64,000 nucleotides of DNA from Paenibacillus sp. DMB5 (GTDB lineage: Bacteria; Bacillota; Bacilli; Paenibacillales; Paenibacillaceae). A program made the position numbers and the translations under genes. The first letter of the stretch is position 1. Every line of letters starts with the position of its first letter. Where the stretch lies: the NCBI RefSeq assembly GCF_001517085.1, contig NZ_LRAC01000031.1, forward strand, positions 32,213 to 96,212. The letters run 5' to 3'. Shown here in pieces: positions 1 to 9,659 of the stretch. Below the pieces are notes generated by a model. It was not told where the DNA came from. It made no database searches and worked only from the letters and a program-made list of their open reading frames with translations.

Positions 1-482
1 GCGTTATTGAAGCACACCGTGACCTGTTTGATACGATGGGCCGCCTGCTGCTGCATATGGGTGAGAACGGCAGCGGCGCAGTGGCCAAGCTGGCCCACAA
101 TACCATGGTCGGCATTCATAACGTTGCCCTTGCCGAAGGCTTCTCCATCGCCGTGAAAAACGGCGTTCCGGCAGACAAGTTCCTGGAACTGGTCCAGAAC
201 GGCTCCGCAGGCAGCAAACAGGCTGAGCTGAAAGGCCGTAAAATTATTGAGAATGACTTCAGCAACCAGTTCTCACTGGCGCTTATGCTGAAGGATCTCA
301 AGCTCGCATCGGCACTCAGCGATGCCACAGGTGTACCTGCACCCATGCTCGGACTGGCAAAGAGCATGTTCCAGGCCGGATACACACAAGGCTACGGTGA
401 CGAGGATCTGTCCGCAGTAGTCAAAACCTATGAGGACTGGATTGGCCGGAAGATCGGTTCAGACACGGCAAACCAGGAGTAA
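1..482 (+). CDS. NAD(P)-dependent beta-hydroxyacid dehydrogenase, C-terminal part (3-hydroxyisobutyrate dehydrogenase family)
   Basis: The frame is open from the window's first bases, so the gene starts before the window and only the C-terminal ~160 residues are seen. The motif GENGSGAVAKLAHN is the family's helix with the catalytic lysine and asparagine (GxxGxGxxxKxxxN), and the remainder is the all-helical C-terminal domain of beta-hydroxyacid dehydrogenases. Members reduce or oxidise small 3-hydroxyacids (3-hydroxyisobutyrate, tartronate semialdehyde, glyoxylate) in the cytoplasm with NAD(P). The exact substrate cannot be told without the Rossmann half. A terminator hairpin follows directly. 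Confidence 0.85.
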   Translation, partial: VIEAHRDLFDTMGRLLLHMGENGSGAVAKLAHNTMVGIHNVALAEGFSIAVKNGVPADKFLELVQNGSAGSKQAELKGRKIIENDFSNQFSLALMLKDLKLASALSDATGVPAPMLGLAKSMFQAGYTQGYGDEDLSAVVKTYEDWIGRKIGSDTANQE

Positions 483-504
483 CTTTGGTACAGTTCAATT
501 AAAG

Positions 505-549
505 AAGGTGTTCCACAGCCCGCATTGCGGCAGTTGGAACACCTTTTTT
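505..549 (+). terminator. Intrinsic terminator after the dehydrogenase
   Basis: An 11-bp perfect inverted repeat (arms 505-515 and 535-545, AAGGTGTTCCA / TGGAACACCTT) is followed by a T-run. It lies between two convergent genes. The opposite strand has a weaker T-run, so it may also end the M14 peptidase transcript. Confidence 0.85.
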
Positions 550-582
550 GTAGGGATAACTGGCTCCGGTAAATGGATTGCC

Positions 583-2109
583 TTACACTTCCGGGGCGCT
601 CACTGGCTCCGCGGTGATTTGCCCTGAGCCTTCACCTTCAGTTGCCGCTCCCTGTCCTTCGTCCTCAACGGGCCACCGCAGCTCTGCCGTACGGCCGTCA
701 ATCCACCAGCTTCCTGCCGGGGTTAAAGCCTGCAGCCAGTTGCCCCATCGGCCGGTCACCTGAACTGTCTGAGGCTCCAGCATAATTACCTTAGGAGCAT
801 AGGTGTCCGGATATTTGTACGCCGGTACACTCTGATTCAGTACAGCTGCCGCTTCAATCTCCTCGACCATTGTCAGCTTTCCAGGGGAGGGGTGAATCCA
901 GCCGGTGCCTTCACCTGCCTGCACCTGATACCAGTCCCCTTTTTTGGCGGTTACATGCAGCATTTGCGGCTGAATGCTGATACCGCCGGTCACCACCCCT
1001 ATCTTTGGATACATCTCTGTTCCGGCTAATACACTCATGGACTGCTGAAGATACTGGACCTTTTGCTTGTTCAGCCATAAGGAATGAGACTGCAGCCCGG
1101 AGTAGAGACCAACTGCCCGGTTATCGTTCCAGACGCTAGCAAACTGGCTTAACGGAACATTGCTCTCCCCGGCATATTTGGCGATTTCAACTGTAAATCC
1201 GGGACGGCCAAACTCCTGGATGAACCAATCCTTGTATCCTCCACCCGAAGGATTCTTCTCCGGGGCCACCAGAGCATATCCGGTCATCCGGCTAAGTGCA
1301 CGGGCCATTGCCTGATCGCGGGCTACATTAGCGCTAAGGGTATTAAAATGCCAAAAAATAATTTCACCTGAGCTATGATAGGAGATTGTTACCTCCGGAT
1401 CAATACGGCGGGTGAAGTCCATCATCAGCTGGACTTCCGGTGCCTGGCCGGGTCTTTGCCCCTTATAATTCTGATACCACGGGAAGGCGCCCGCATTCTT
1501 AATAGTACTCCAGTTCGCCGGATACTGGCGGTTAAGATCGATTCCCTGCATATTCGCCTTCCAGCGGCTAAAGTTTGTACTGTTGCCGTTATAACGCTGC
1601 AGCGTCTTGGCCAGCTCTGCCGGCAGTCCTGCGGTGCCCTGCTGGGACAAGGTAACCCCATCGGGATTGACCATCGGAACGATCCAGATGCTTACCTCGT
1701 CCAGCAGCCGGCGGACATTGTAACCAGCGATAGTTGTATTATTCACGTAGGCCCCGGCATAAGTGTCGATCATTTTCATCAGCACCGTGCTTGTCATCCA
1801 CTCTCTGGCGTGATGGGAACCGTTCAGAGACAGCACGGCTTCCCCTCTGCCCAGCTTTACAGCCCATAGCTGCCGTCCGTATGGACTTTGTCCCAGCGAC
1901 TCCATAGATACCAGATCCGGATACGCTTTCACCAAACGTTCAATATCTCTTTGCATAATAGTGTAAGAATAGATCTGGTTGGGATTCACAACAGCCGCCG
2001 ATGCAGATGCCTCTGCCGGTTTTATTGATAGTAACAGGACCAGCAGCATACAACTCCACAAGCCCAGCCAAACCTTATGTACCCGCCTGTACTTCCGCGA
2101 ACCTTTCAT
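583..2109 (-). CDS. Secreted M14 zinc carboxypeptidase with C-terminal SH3-like region
   Basis: 508 residues from the chosen start. The N-terminus has basic residues and a ~20-residue hydrophobic stretch ending near AEASA, a Sec signal peptide. The M14 domain follows: zinc ligands in SHHARE (HxxE) and the later histidine in ISYHSSGE, and the catalytic glutamate in GFTVEIAK. It should remove C-terminal residues from peptides, possibly muropeptides as in the gamma-D-Glu-mDAP peptidases, outside the cell. The last ~150 residues look like tandem SH3-type repeats (DWYQVQAGEGTGWIHP, then GRWGNWLQALTP), a wall- or substrate-binding tail. Start: AGGAGG (2117-2122) lies 7 nt from this ATG; the longer reading frame has no ribosome site. 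Single gene with its own promoter at 2153-2181. Confidence 0.85.
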   Translation of the reverse strand: MKGSRKYRRVHKVWLGLWSCMLLVLLLSIKPAEASASAAVVNPNQIYSYTIMQRDIERLVKAYPDLVSMESLGQSPYGRQLWAVKLGRGEAVLSLNGSHHAREWMTSTVLMKMIDTYAGAYVNNTTIAGYNVRRLLDEVSIWIVPMVNPDGVTLSQQGTAGLPAELAKTLQRYNGNSTNFSRWKANMQGIDLNRQYPANWSTIKNAGAFPWYQNYKGQRPGQAPEVQLMMDFTRRIDPEVTISYHSSGEIIFWHFNTLSANVARDQAMARALSRMTGYALVAPEKNPSGGGYKDWFIQEFGRPGFTVEIAKYAGESNVPLSQFASVWNDNRAVGLYSGLQSHSLWLNKQKVQYLQQSMSVLAGTEMYPKIGVVTGGISIQPQMLHVTAKKGDWYQVQAGEGTGWIHPSPGKLTMVEEIEAAAVLNQSVPAYKYPDTYAPKVIMLEPQTVQVTGRWGNWLQALTPAGSWWIDGRTAELRWPVEDEGQGAATEGEGSGQITAEPVSAPEV

Positions 2110-2152
2110 CTTCATGCCTCCTACTAATCTATGTACTCTAGCAGCTAGTGGA

Positions 2153-2181
2153 AGTATAAGAGAATGTCCGTATATCGTCAA
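2153..2181 (-). promoter_or_regulatory. Sigma-A promoter of the M14 peptidase
   Basis: On the minus strand TTGACG (2181-2176), a 17-nt spacer, then TATACT (2158-2153), about 45 nt before the start codon. This is a near-consensus vegetative promoter. Confidence 0.7.
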
Positions 2182-2263
2182 TATTCAACATTTTTCTGCG
2201 AAATCTAATACTGCTGCCAAGTCAGGTATAAGGCAGTACACAATCGCGAATCGGCAGACAAAT

Positions 2264-2296
2264 AAAAGAAGCCCTGCAATTAAGCAGAGCTTCTTT
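2264..2296 (-). terminator. Intrinsic terminator after ppnP
   Basis: Minus-strand hairpin with arms 2284-2293 and 2268-2277 (GAAGCTCTGC / GCAGGGCTTC, one mismatch) followed by TTTT. It sits 18 nt after the ppnP stop codon. Confidence 0.75.
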
Positions 2297-2313
2297 CTGT
2301 AGAACAGATGAAA

Positions 2314-2631
2314 TTACAGGTTCGGGTAAGAACAGCAATAATCAGTTAAAGCGAATACTTCCAGCGCAAACTTGGAGTTGCCGGGAACGTGGAACGTTTC
2401 AGCACCCTTGATTTCTTTCCAGACGTCAGTACCGGGAAGCAGAACCTTCAGATCGCCGGACAGGATCTCCATGGTTTCCGGACCTTCCGTACCGAATTCA
2501 TACACACCCGGCAGCATGATGCCGAGCGTTACCTTCGTGCCATTCTCCAGAATGACGGTACGGCTGGTTACTTTTCCATCGTAATAGATATTGGCTGCTT
2601 TGTGAACTGTTGCGTTGGTAAACTGACTCAT
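2314..2631 (-). CDS. ppnP: Pyrimidine/purine nucleoside phosphorylase PpnP
   Basis: 105 residues, a single cupin-like barrel of the former DUF1255/YaiE family. Family-typical features are visible: TLGIMLPGVYEFGTEGPE, an EILSG turn, the KVLLPG strand, FHVPGNSKF and a C-terminal TDYCCSY. PpnP cleaves many nucleosides phosphorolytically to the free base and ribose 1-phosphate in the cytoplasm. It lies 34 nt after transketolase on the same strand and is followed by a terminator, so it is probably the distal gene of a tkt-ppnP unit; ribose 1-phosphate and pentose-phosphate metabolism fit together. Confidence 0.9.
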   Translation of the reverse strand: MSQFTNATVHKAANIYYDGKVTSRTVILENGTKVTLGIMLPGVYEFGTEGPETMEILSGDLKVLLPGTDVWKEIKGAETFHVPGNSKFALEVFALTDYCCSYPNL

Positions 2632-2665
2632 GCGCTTATTCTCCCCTTTATGTTTATTCCGTCTA

Positions 2666-4714
2666 TTATAGCAGGGCTTTAACGCGGCTGACTACATTTT
2701 CTACTGTAAAGCCATATTCTTTCATTACGATATCGCCAGGCGCGGAAGCGCCGAAGGTAGTGATACCGAGAATGTCGCCCTGATCGCCTGTGTAACGCTC
2801 CCAGCCGAAGGTTTGTGCCATTTCCACTGCCAGACGAGCCTTAACTTCAGGCAGGATAACGGAATCACGGTAAGCTTTGTCCTGTTTCTCGAACAGATCC
2901 CAGCTCGGCAAGCTGATTACACGTACATCGATGCCTTCTTCAGCCAGCGCTGCCTGAGCTTTTACAGCCAGCTGTACTTCGGAACCTGTAGCAATAATCT
3001 GTGCCTGCGGAGTACCGTTCTTGGCATCGGACACAACGTATCCGCCACGTTTGATGTTCTCACGTACGCCTTCTACAGTTCCGGCAAGGATCGGCAGATT
3101 CTGGCGGGTAAGCACCAGTGCCACAGGGTTAGCAGTGTTCTCAAGCGCATATGCCCAAGCCGCGGATGTTTCGTTGGCATCAGCCGGACGGATTACAGTC
3201 AGACCCGGAATAATGCGCAGGGAAGCCAACTGCTCGATTGGTTCATGTGTAGGACCGTCTTCACCGACAGCGATACTGTCATGAGTCAGGACATAGGTTA
3301 CCGGCAGCTTCATGATGGATGCCAGACGGACAGCCGGACGCAGGTAATCGGTGAATACGAAGAACGTTCCGCCGAATACTTTGAGACCGCTGTGCAGGGC
3401 AATCCCGTTCATTGCAGCAGCCATACCGAATTCACGTACGCCGAAATAGATGTTGCGGCCGTCATAGGATTCGGAAGTAAACTGGGTCAGGCCTTTCAGG
3501 TGAGTCATTGTGGAGCTCTCAAGGTCAGCAGAACCGCCCACGAGCTGCGGAACTCCGGCTGCCAGTCCGTTCAGTGCATTACCGGAAGCAACGCGGGTGG
3601 ACACGGCTTTGTCTTCTGCTGTGAAGAACGGAAGCTGTGCATCCCAGCCCTCAGGAAGCTCACCGCTGATTGCTGTTTCGAACTGTGCTGCCAGCTCTGG
3701 ATAAGCTGCTTTGTAGGCTGCAAATTTCTCGTCCCAGGCTTTATTTGCGGCAATCCCTTTTTCCTTCACTTCAGCAAAACGTGCACGTACTTCATCCGGT
3801 ACAAAGAAGTCCTCTTCATATACCCATTTGTAGAAGTCTTTAGTCAGCTTCGCTTCGTCAGCGCCCAGCGGGGAACCGTGAGTACCGCCATGGCCGCCTT
3901 TACCTTGTTTGTTCGGGCTTCCGTAGCCGATAACCGTTTTAACTTCGATCAGGGTAGGCTTGCTTGTATCTGCCTGTGCATCAGCAATAGCCTGTCCCAG
4001 CGCCGGCAGATCGTTACCGTCCTCAACGCGCAGAACCTGCCAGCCGTAAGCTTCAAAACGCTGTGCAACATTCTCGGAGAATGCCAGGTTCAGCTTGCCG
4101 TCGAGCGAGATATCATTGGAATCGTACATTACAATCAGCTTGCCCAGCTTGAGGTGTCCTGCCAGGGAGGCGGATTCGGAGGAGATACCTTCCATCAGGT
4201 CACCGTCGCCGCAGATTGCGTACGTATAGTGGTCGATTACGTTGTGATTGTCTTTATTATAAGTAGCTGCCAGCTGAGCTTCAGCCATAGCCATACCTAC
4301 TGCCATACCGATACCTTGTCCCAGCGGACCGGTAGTCGCATCAACACCTGCAGTGTGACCGAACTCAGGATGGCCTGGAGTCAAGCTTCCCCATTGGCGG
4401 AACTGCTTCAGTTCTTCCATCGGCAGGTCGTAGCCGCTCAGGTGCAGCAGGCTGTACAGCAGCATAGAGCCGTGTCCCGCGGACAATACAAAACGGTCAC
4501 GGTTAACCCATGTCGGGTGATCTGGATTATGATTCATTGTTTTGGCAAACAGTTGGTAACCCATCGGTGCGGAACCCATCGGCATACCCGGGTGGCCGGA
4601 GTTAGCTTTTTCGATAGCATCGATAGCGAGCGTACGGATCGTAGTGATCGCCAGGTTATCCACCGTCGAATTTTCTTCCTTATGGATTGCTTGCTCTTTT
4701 GCCTGCTCAGTCAT
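2666..4714 (-). CDS. tkt: Transketolase
   Basis: 682 residues, the full family length. The N-terminal thiamine-diphosphate domain has [16 protein letters not shown] and the TPP/Mg motif GDGDLMEG...SNDIS near residues 155-185. The middle pyrimidine-binding domain has the catalytic glutamate region [15 protein letters not shown], then [16 protein letters not shown]. The C-terminal domain closes the protein. It moves two-carbon ketol units between sugar phosphates in the non-oxidative pentose phosphate pathway. AGGAGG lies 9 nt before the ATG and a sigma-A promoter is at 4758-4787. ppnP follows closely. Confidence 0.97.
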   Translation of the reverse strand: MTEQAKEQAIHKEENSTVDNLAITTIRTLAIDAIEKANSGHPGMPMGSAPMGYQLFAKTMNHNPDHPTWVNRDRFVLSAGHGSMLLYSLLHLSGYDLPMEELKQFRQWGSLTPGHPEFGHTAGVDATTGPLGQGIGMAVGMAMAEAQLAATYNKDNHNVIDHYTYAICGDGDLMEGISSESASLAGHLKLGKLIVMYDSNDISLDGKLNLAFSENVAQRFEAYGWQVLRVEDGNDLPALGQAIADAQADTSKPTLIEVKTVIGYGSPNKQGKGGHGGTHGSPLGADEAKLTKDFYKWVYEEDFFVPDEVRARFAEVKEKGIAANKAWDEKFAAYKAAYPELAAQFETAISGELPEGWDAQLPFFTAEDKAVSTRVASGNALNGLAAGVPQLVGGSADLESSTMTHLKGLTQFTSESYDGRNIYFGVREFGMAAAMNGIALHSGLKVFGGTFFVFTDYLRPAVRLASIMKLPVTYVLTHDSIAVGEDGPTHEPIEQLASLRIIPGLTVIRPADANETSAAWAYALENTANPVALVLTRQNLPILAGTVEGVRENIKRGGYVVSDAKNGTPQAQIIATGSEVQLAVKAQAALAEEGIDVRVISLPSWDLFEKQDKAYRDSVILPEVKARLAVEMAQTFGWERYTGDQGDILGITTFGASAPGDIVMKEYGFTVENVVSRVKALL

Positions 4715-4757
4715 TAAAATAATCCTCCTCTAAATCAAGAATGTCATTTTGACTATT

Positions 4758-4787
4758 ATTGTATCACTAATGTGGAAGCATTACCAA
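4758..4787 (-). promoter_or_regulatory. Sigma-A promoter of tkt
   Basis: TTGGTA (4787-4782), an 18-nt spacer and TACAAT (4763-4758) on the minus strand, about 45 nt upstream of the tkt start. Confidence 0.65.
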
Positions 4788-4892
4788 TTGTTTTTGCAAA
4801 ACACAGGCTTTCAACAGCTTATATTCTGCTGATTCCCGCCGGATTATGCACTGGCCGCACACAGAAACATCATCTAATCTGCACATCACATA

Positions 4893-4947
4893 CTGGTCTC
4901 AAGACCAGGTACTTAGCCTTTAGTCCAGTTTCAGGTTAAGACTAAAG
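4893..4947. promoter_or_regulatory. Tandem inverted repeats, possible LuxR/NarL-type response-regulator operator
   Basis: Two palindromes in 55 bp: CTGGTCT/AGACCAG (2-nt centre) and CTTTAGTC/GACTAAAG (14-nt centre). They sit 95-150 bp before the plus-strand hydrolase gene. The AGTC/GACT half-sites resemble operators of LiaR/VraR-type cell-envelope stress regulators; that assignment is inference only. Confidence 0.4.
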
Positions 4948-5043
4948 TTTGTTTCCCGGAGACGGATTATACAGTAAGATGAAGTTACCTAACGAGGATT
5001 TTACCGGATTATCCATAACTTCCAGCAGAAAGGAATCTTGAGC

Positions 5044-5682
5044 ATGAATGCACGCAAAAACATTTATATCGTACTGACCGGAACGGGCACCGCCTTCAGC
5101 GGATTAATCAAATGGTTCACCAAAGCTGAGTTGAATCATGCTTCGATTGCCTTTGACCGGGAACTGCAGGAGGTCTACAGCTTCGGCCGGAAAAAAGTGC
5201 ATAACCCGTTTGTGGCCGGACTGATCCGCGAGCATTTTGACCATCCTTTTTACAGTACGGCGGATTGCGCGGTCTATGAGATGAATGTGAGTCTTGAGGA
5301 ATACGATACCATGTACAACCATGTACAGGGCATGATGGAGAACCAGAAGCGCTACAAATATCACCTGCTTGGCCTGATCGGAGTACTGCTGAACGTAAAA
5401 TTCAACCGCGAGGACGCCTATTTCTGCTCCCATTTTGTCGCTTCTGTCTGTGAGGAGGCTTCCTGCCGGCCCGTGGCCAAGCCCTCCTACTTTGTCACAC
5501 CTGAGGATTTCGCTGAATCCCTGTGCGCAAGTAAAATATACAGCGGTAAACTGTCCTATTATATGCACCTAACACAAGGTAACACCTACATAAACACAGC
5601 AAAAGTAACTGCCTCTTCCACAGCAGCATCAACCGCACGCAGACTTCTGCTGGCAGAAGAACGGGCCGAGGGAATCGTTTGA
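5044..5682 (+). CDS. Putative permuted papain-fold (NlpC/P60-superfamily) hydrolase
   Basis: 212 residues, no signal peptide. The order LNHASIAFD (conserved His, near residue 35) then YFCSHFVASV (candidate nucleophile Cys, near residue 127) is that of circularly permuted NlpC/P60 enzymes of the YiiX/YebB type, in which histidine precedes cysteine. Such enzymes cut amide or thioester bonds in cell-wall peptides or lipids; the substrate here is unknown. Start: AAAGGA lies 9 nt before this ATG, while the in-frame TTG six bases earlier is too close to the site. The last ~30 residues are Ala/Thr-rich. Tandem inverted repeats upstream hint at inducible control. Confidence 0.6.
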   Translation: MNARKNIYIVLTGTGTAFSGLIKWFTKAELNHASIAFDRELQEVYSFGRKKVHNPFVAGLIREHFDHPFYSTADCAVYEMNVSLEEYDTMYNHVQGMMENQKRYKYHLLGLIGVLLNVKFNREDAYFCSHFVASVCEEASCRPVAKPSYFVTPEDFAESLCASKIYSGKLSYYMHLTQGNTYINTAKVTASSTAASTARRLLLAEERAEGIV

Positions 5683-5730
5683 AGATTCGTCCTCAGCCCG
5701 TGTTATAAGGCTATACGCCAGCACAATCCG

Positions 5731-8700
5731 CTATTTTATCCGGTGACTTTGAAAATAATCCTGCCAGTCCCCCTGAATGGTCACCGTTACCGTATCTGTT
5801 TTGGTGCTATATGCATTCCTTGCTGTAAAAGTAAACGTGACCGGCCCGTCGGGCAGCCTTTCGAATGATGAATCATACAGCTCACCGCTCCACAGCGTCT
5901 TGCCGCTGTCATTCGGGGTCAGCATGGTCCGGTACCCTCCCGTCATCGCGACCTCAATTGTATCCGGCATCCCTGTTGCGTTCGAATGCAGCACGAAGCT
6001 CTCTCCCGCCCAGAATACGCTGTAGCTCCGCGGACTCTCTGCTGTCCCGCTTCTTTTCAGATTATAAGCCTGACGGTTGTTATTCCATTCCGCCGTATGG
6101 CGCACAGCACCTTGTACAGACAGCAGATTGACCATAAAATACTTGCGCGGAGACACACTGCTCCAGTTAAATCCGTCATACACCTCAACCTCCACGGCGT
6201 ATTTCTGGTTCTCTGTTAATGCACCGGCCGGGATCTGCCACTCCTCTACGGAGGAAGTCTGTTCTCCTGACTGTACAGTAACAGCCCCGGTAGCCAGATT
6301 AATGACTTTCACTTTATAGCGCTGCTGCGCATCCCCGTCCTCATCCTCATAGTCCCATTTCAACACAGGAGTCAGTGTATTAACAACCGTTGGAGCGGTC
6401 TGACTGCTGCTTCCCGGATAAGTGATGTTAGCTGCAGGAATGCGGTTTGCCACTGTAATCGTCTGTGTCAGCTCTCTACTGAGCCCCAACGAATCTGTTA
6501 CAACCTGCCGCAAGATAAAGGTTCCGTTAGTGCTGAACTGCTTGGTGAATGTACTTAGCGTGCTGGCCAGCCCTTCTGGTCCGCCGGACGGTTTTAAATA
6601 ATATTGGTAGCTGATGCTGTCGCCTGCAGGTATATCAGAATCTGTCGCCGTTCCTTGAATGGTCAGTGTATCCGTACGATAGATCAGCGAACGGGCAGCA
6701 TTACGGCCAGTGTCTGTTGTAAGTGTAAACCCGGGCTGCGGCGGATTGTCGATGATGAATGCCTTCTCATTGGAGACTTCCGACCAGGAGTTCATCGAGT
6801 AAACCCGCCCCAATACAGTAAAGAGCTTAAACCTTTCAAAGGTCCCATTCGGCACCTGATATTGCCTTATCGTGCCGCTGCTATCTGGAGCTTCTACCGC
6901 TTTGGCCAAAATGCTGTCCTTGGTGTAAAACTCAAGTGTGTATTTTTCCTGCGGATCACTCTCCGGATCGATGTAAGTCCAGGCAATTGTTGGATCACCT
7001 GCAATGCTGGTATCGATTATAGTCGGGCTGATTACAGTGCCAGCCGGGGACGTGAGAGTCATAGAGGGCTTCAGATTTTCCCGAACAGTGACTTTGAGGC
7101 TGGCCACGTTAGATTTTGCACCAATCTGGTCGGTTACCCAATGCTCCACCGTATATATTCCGGTATGGTGGAAATTCACATCGATTGATTTATGATTGCG
7201 AAGGATACTGGCCTGCCCCTCGCTGTCGATGATCCTCCAATAATACTGCAGGCTGCTTGCATCTGAGCTGTCAAGATCGGTTGCTCCGGAAGTAAAAGTC
7301 CTCGCGATGTACTGCGTGGCTTCCGCAGGTCCAGACAGCTCGGCTGTAGGGACATGATTCAGTATTTCAAACATCCGGGTAGCATAAGCCTCCTGGCTGC
7401 CATCCGATACGTTAAGCCTCATTTCCCAGTCCCGTGATATAGCAGCCTTATCTGTTATGCCAAGCCCGCTAATCAGATTTCGGATGACTACATTCTGGTT
7501 CCGTGTGCTGCCGCTGTATATATAACTGCTGTTACCTTTACGGCCGTACCAGGTGTAGGCCAGTGCATCACCGTCTGCATCCGGATCAGGAGTCGTATTT
7601 TCCATCGCCACAATATCATCACGGTACACTTGTGCAGGCATGTTGAATTGCGCTACCGGTTTTTGATTGATGACATTTGCCCATTGCGCGTAGTAGTCGG
7701 ACCATGCTCCTCTGTTATCTCTTACCCTCAGGACAACCTGATAACTTCCTGCTCCGTAGCTAGTTAAGCTTGGCGGAATAGTAAACGCGCCGTAGTGGTA
7801 GTACACCTGGGTTCCATTTTTGCGGATTACCCATTCGTAGGTGTCCAGGTAATCATTGTCGGGGTCATATGATTTATCTGTTATTGCCGTGCTCTTTCGG
7901 TAACTCACATTAATCGGATCGATAATGAAGTTTGCAACCGGCGGTAAATTGGCACCTGTACCCAGAACCTGAGATGTCCAGTCGGACCAGACGCCGATAC
8001 TAAGCGGCCCGTCCATATCTCTGACACGTAAACGTATTTCGTAGCCATCATTAGTTGGCCGAGCATTCAGCTGCCCATCATTCCAGGATTCATTGCCCAC
8101 TTTCCGCCACTGCCATTGCCGATCAATTAGCCCCTTGTTATATGCAGTTGTATGGTCAATATCATAAGAATTATCAGTAATTTGAATACTGTTTCCGATA
8201 AGCTTAGCTGCAAAAAGAGCAGTTGGCTTCCGATGGATAAGAAAGGTAAGCGATGACTCATTGTCTCTGCTCCATTTTCTAAATTCATCAAAACTATCTC
8301 CTTGCGGGTTATCCTTGACTTGAACAATTGCATTATATACACCAGGGTAAGCAAATGATGTGTACATTGTTGAACGCCATAAACCAGAATCAGAAAGGGT
8401 TCCTAAAGGATTGTCAAAGAAAGTCGGGTCATGATCATATCTAAATCGGGTTGAATATTGTGGATCACTTTCATAGTCCTTATAAGACGTACCAATCTCA
8501 AACTGTGAATTGATTAAATAGTAGTTTTTATTGAGCAGTTTGTTTTTTACGCTGAATGTGAATTGCCCGCTCGCTTTATAGTTTCGCCTATCTACTACTG
8601 TAACAGACCCCGTATAACTGCCTGGCGGTAAGGAATCATTAACGGCATCTATAGGGACAGTAAATTGCTGGGCAGTGTATGAGTTATAGATTTTGATCCG

Positions 8701-9642
8701 GCGGTAATACACATTTGGGACCTCTACGATGACATCCAGCTCTTCATTATCCGGATCTTGCGCATAACCGGTAACATTCAGAATATTTTGTCCGTCCACA
8801 TTATAAAGCGTGGCTCCGTTTTGAGTGGTCAAATTAAGCGTAGGTGGTGAATTCACTTCAAGCTTAGCTTCTACTTTATCTATCAGAGGATAAGTGTTGC
8901 TGGGTCCGTTATACAGAACATCTTGAAATTTAAAATTTGTACGTATCACTTTGGGATCATTTATTAATAGACGGTTATTAAGCCAATCTCGAACTGAATA
9001 GTCATTAACATAGTAAGCAGCCTGTATCGTCTTTTCCGTGTATACATGTGGTGTTAAAGCTTCGTTATAAAATGTGTTTGGGTATCTGTGATATACATCA
9101 AAGAATGGTCCTGGGTTTGGTATTGTAGTCGCTGCCCCATATGCGTAATAGTAAGGAGCAGCAAAATTTTCTTCTATTAATCCACTCGTACTTTGAAAAT
9201 CTCCGATAATCCACTGATCTACCAATATTTGTGAATAGCCGTAAATGTTATTAAACCCCCAGGAAGAATCTGGATCTCTTTTAACCCGGTCTATATTGAT
9301 GGACATATTGATTTCTGACATATCATAAGTCAGTTGCCTCGTCACCCGGTTGAACTTTATGTTTGTAATTTTAAAGCTGCTACGGTGGGCGGTAATTGTA
9401 GATTCAATATATTGTGACCATTGTGCCCAGCTATCCGTATTCCCATCTTCTACAAACCGTGGGGTAACATAAGTCCCATTAAACTCCGGAATCTCCACAT
9501 CCATAAAGTTGACGATTGTAGTGTCAGCAGCATTTACTTCAGTCTCTGGCATGTACGGGATCATTGATGTAAACATAGCAAAGCATAAAATGATTTTGCC
9601 AATTAATCTATATACAGATGATTTCTTTCGCTCTTCCACCAA
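5731..9642 (-). CDS. Giant secreted multi-domain PKD/Ig-like protein, likely surface adhesin or Tad-locus cargo
   Basis: 1303 residues. An N-terminal signal peptide (basic start, hydrophobic ILCFAMFTSMIPYM, then small residues near VNA) is followed by ~200 residues of unrecognised sequence. A chain of beta-sandwich repeats follows, marked by PPVANF..DKSYDPDND, KPVAQFN..TTPDPDADGD and the weaker IPAANI, typical of PKD and Ig-like modules, with fibronectin-III-like units near residues 890-1180. No LPxTG motif, SLH domain or C-terminal membrane segment is seen, so anchoring is unclear. Start is TTG 9642 or GTG 9639, both within range of AAGGGA (9649-9654). It lies 17 nt after the previous PKD gene at the end of Tad-like locus 2. 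AT content rises in its N-terminal part (around 8.1-9.6 kb). Confidence 0.7.
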   Translation of the reverse strand: MVEERKKSSVYRLIGKIILCFAMFTSMIPYMPETEVNAADTTIVNFMDVEIPEFNGTYVTPRFVEDGNTDSWAQWSQYIESTITAHRSSFKITNIKFNRVTRQLTYDMSEINMSINIDRVKRDPDSSWGFNNIYGYSQILVDQWIIGDFQSTSGLIEENFAAPYYYAYGAATTIPNPGPFFDVYHRYPNTFYNEALTPHVYTEKTIQAAYYVNDYSVRDWLNNRLLINDPKVIRTNFKFQDVLYNGPSNTYPLIDKVEAKLEVNSPPTLNLTTQNGATLYNVDGQNILNVTGYAQDPDNEELDVIVEVPNVYYRRIKIYNSYTAQQFTVPIDAVNDSLPPGSYTGSVTVVDRRNYKASGQFTFSVKNKLLNKNYYLINSQFEIGTSYKDYESDPQYSTRFRYDHDPTFFDNPLGTLSDSGLWRSTMYTSFAYPGVYNAIVQVKDNPQGDSFDEFRKWSRDNESSLTFLIHRKPTALFAAKLIGNSIQITDNSYDIDHTTAYNKGLIDRQWQWRKVGNESWNDGQLNARPTNDGYEIRLRVRDMDGPLSIGVWSDWTSQVLGTGANLPPVANFIIDPINVSYRKSTAITDKSYDPDNDYLDTYEWVIRKNGTQVYYHYGAFTIPPSLTSYGAGSYQVVLRVRDNRGAWSDYYAQWANVINQKPVAQFNMPAQVYRDDIVAMENTTPDPDADGDALAYTWYGRKGNSSYIYSGSTRNQNVVIRNLISGLGITDKAAISRDWEMRLNVSDGSQEAYATRMFEILNHVPTAELSGPAEATQYIARTFTSGATDLDSSDASSLQYYWRIIDSEGQASILRNHKSIDVNFHHTGIYTVEHWVTDQIGAKSNVASLKVTVRENLKPSMTLTSPAGTVISPTIIDTSIAGDPTIAWTYIDPESDPQEKYTLEFYTKDSILAKAVEAPDSSGTIRQYQVPNGTFERFKLFTVLGRVYSMNSWSEVSNEKAFIIDNPPQPGFTLTTDTGRNAARSLIYRTDTLTIQGTATDSDIPAGDSISYQYYLKPSGGPEGLASTLSTFTKQFSTNGTFILRQVVTDSLGLSRELTQTITVANRIPAANITYPGSSSQTAPTVVNTLTPVLKWDYEDEDGDAQQRYKVKVINLATGAVTVQSGEQTSSVEEWQIPAGALTENQKYAVEVEVYDGFNWSSVSPRKYFMVNLLSVQGAVRHTAEWNNNRQAYNLKRSGTAESPRSYSVFWAGESFVLHSNATGMPDTIEVAMTGGYRTMLTPNDSGKTLWSGELYDSSFERLPDGPVTFTFTARNAYSTKTDTVTVTIQGDWQDYFQSHRIK

Positions 9643-9659
9643 TACCTATCCCTTCTCCA

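Larger units (their letters stand above)
4715..5043. other. Intergenic region with divergent promoters and two inverted repeats
   Basis: No gene seen. It holds the tkt promoter and, nearer the plus-strand hydrolase, two adjacent inverted repeats: CTGGTCT-CA-AGACCAG (4893-4908) and CTTTAGTC...GACTAAAG (4918-4947). A ribosome site (AGAAAGGA, 5027-5034) precedes the next gene. Confidence 0.6.

Noticed and set aside
2813..4717. A 634-codon open frame on the plus strand opposite transketolase
   Set aside because: It lies wholly antisense to tkt, its translation is Cys/His/Gln-rich with no recognisable domain, and its length reflects the codon bias of tkt.
5661..5702. Inverted repeat ACGGGCCGAGG...CCTCAGCCCGT at the end of the papain-like hydrolase gene
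   Set aside because: A good stem, but without a T-run on either strand; not called as a terminator.
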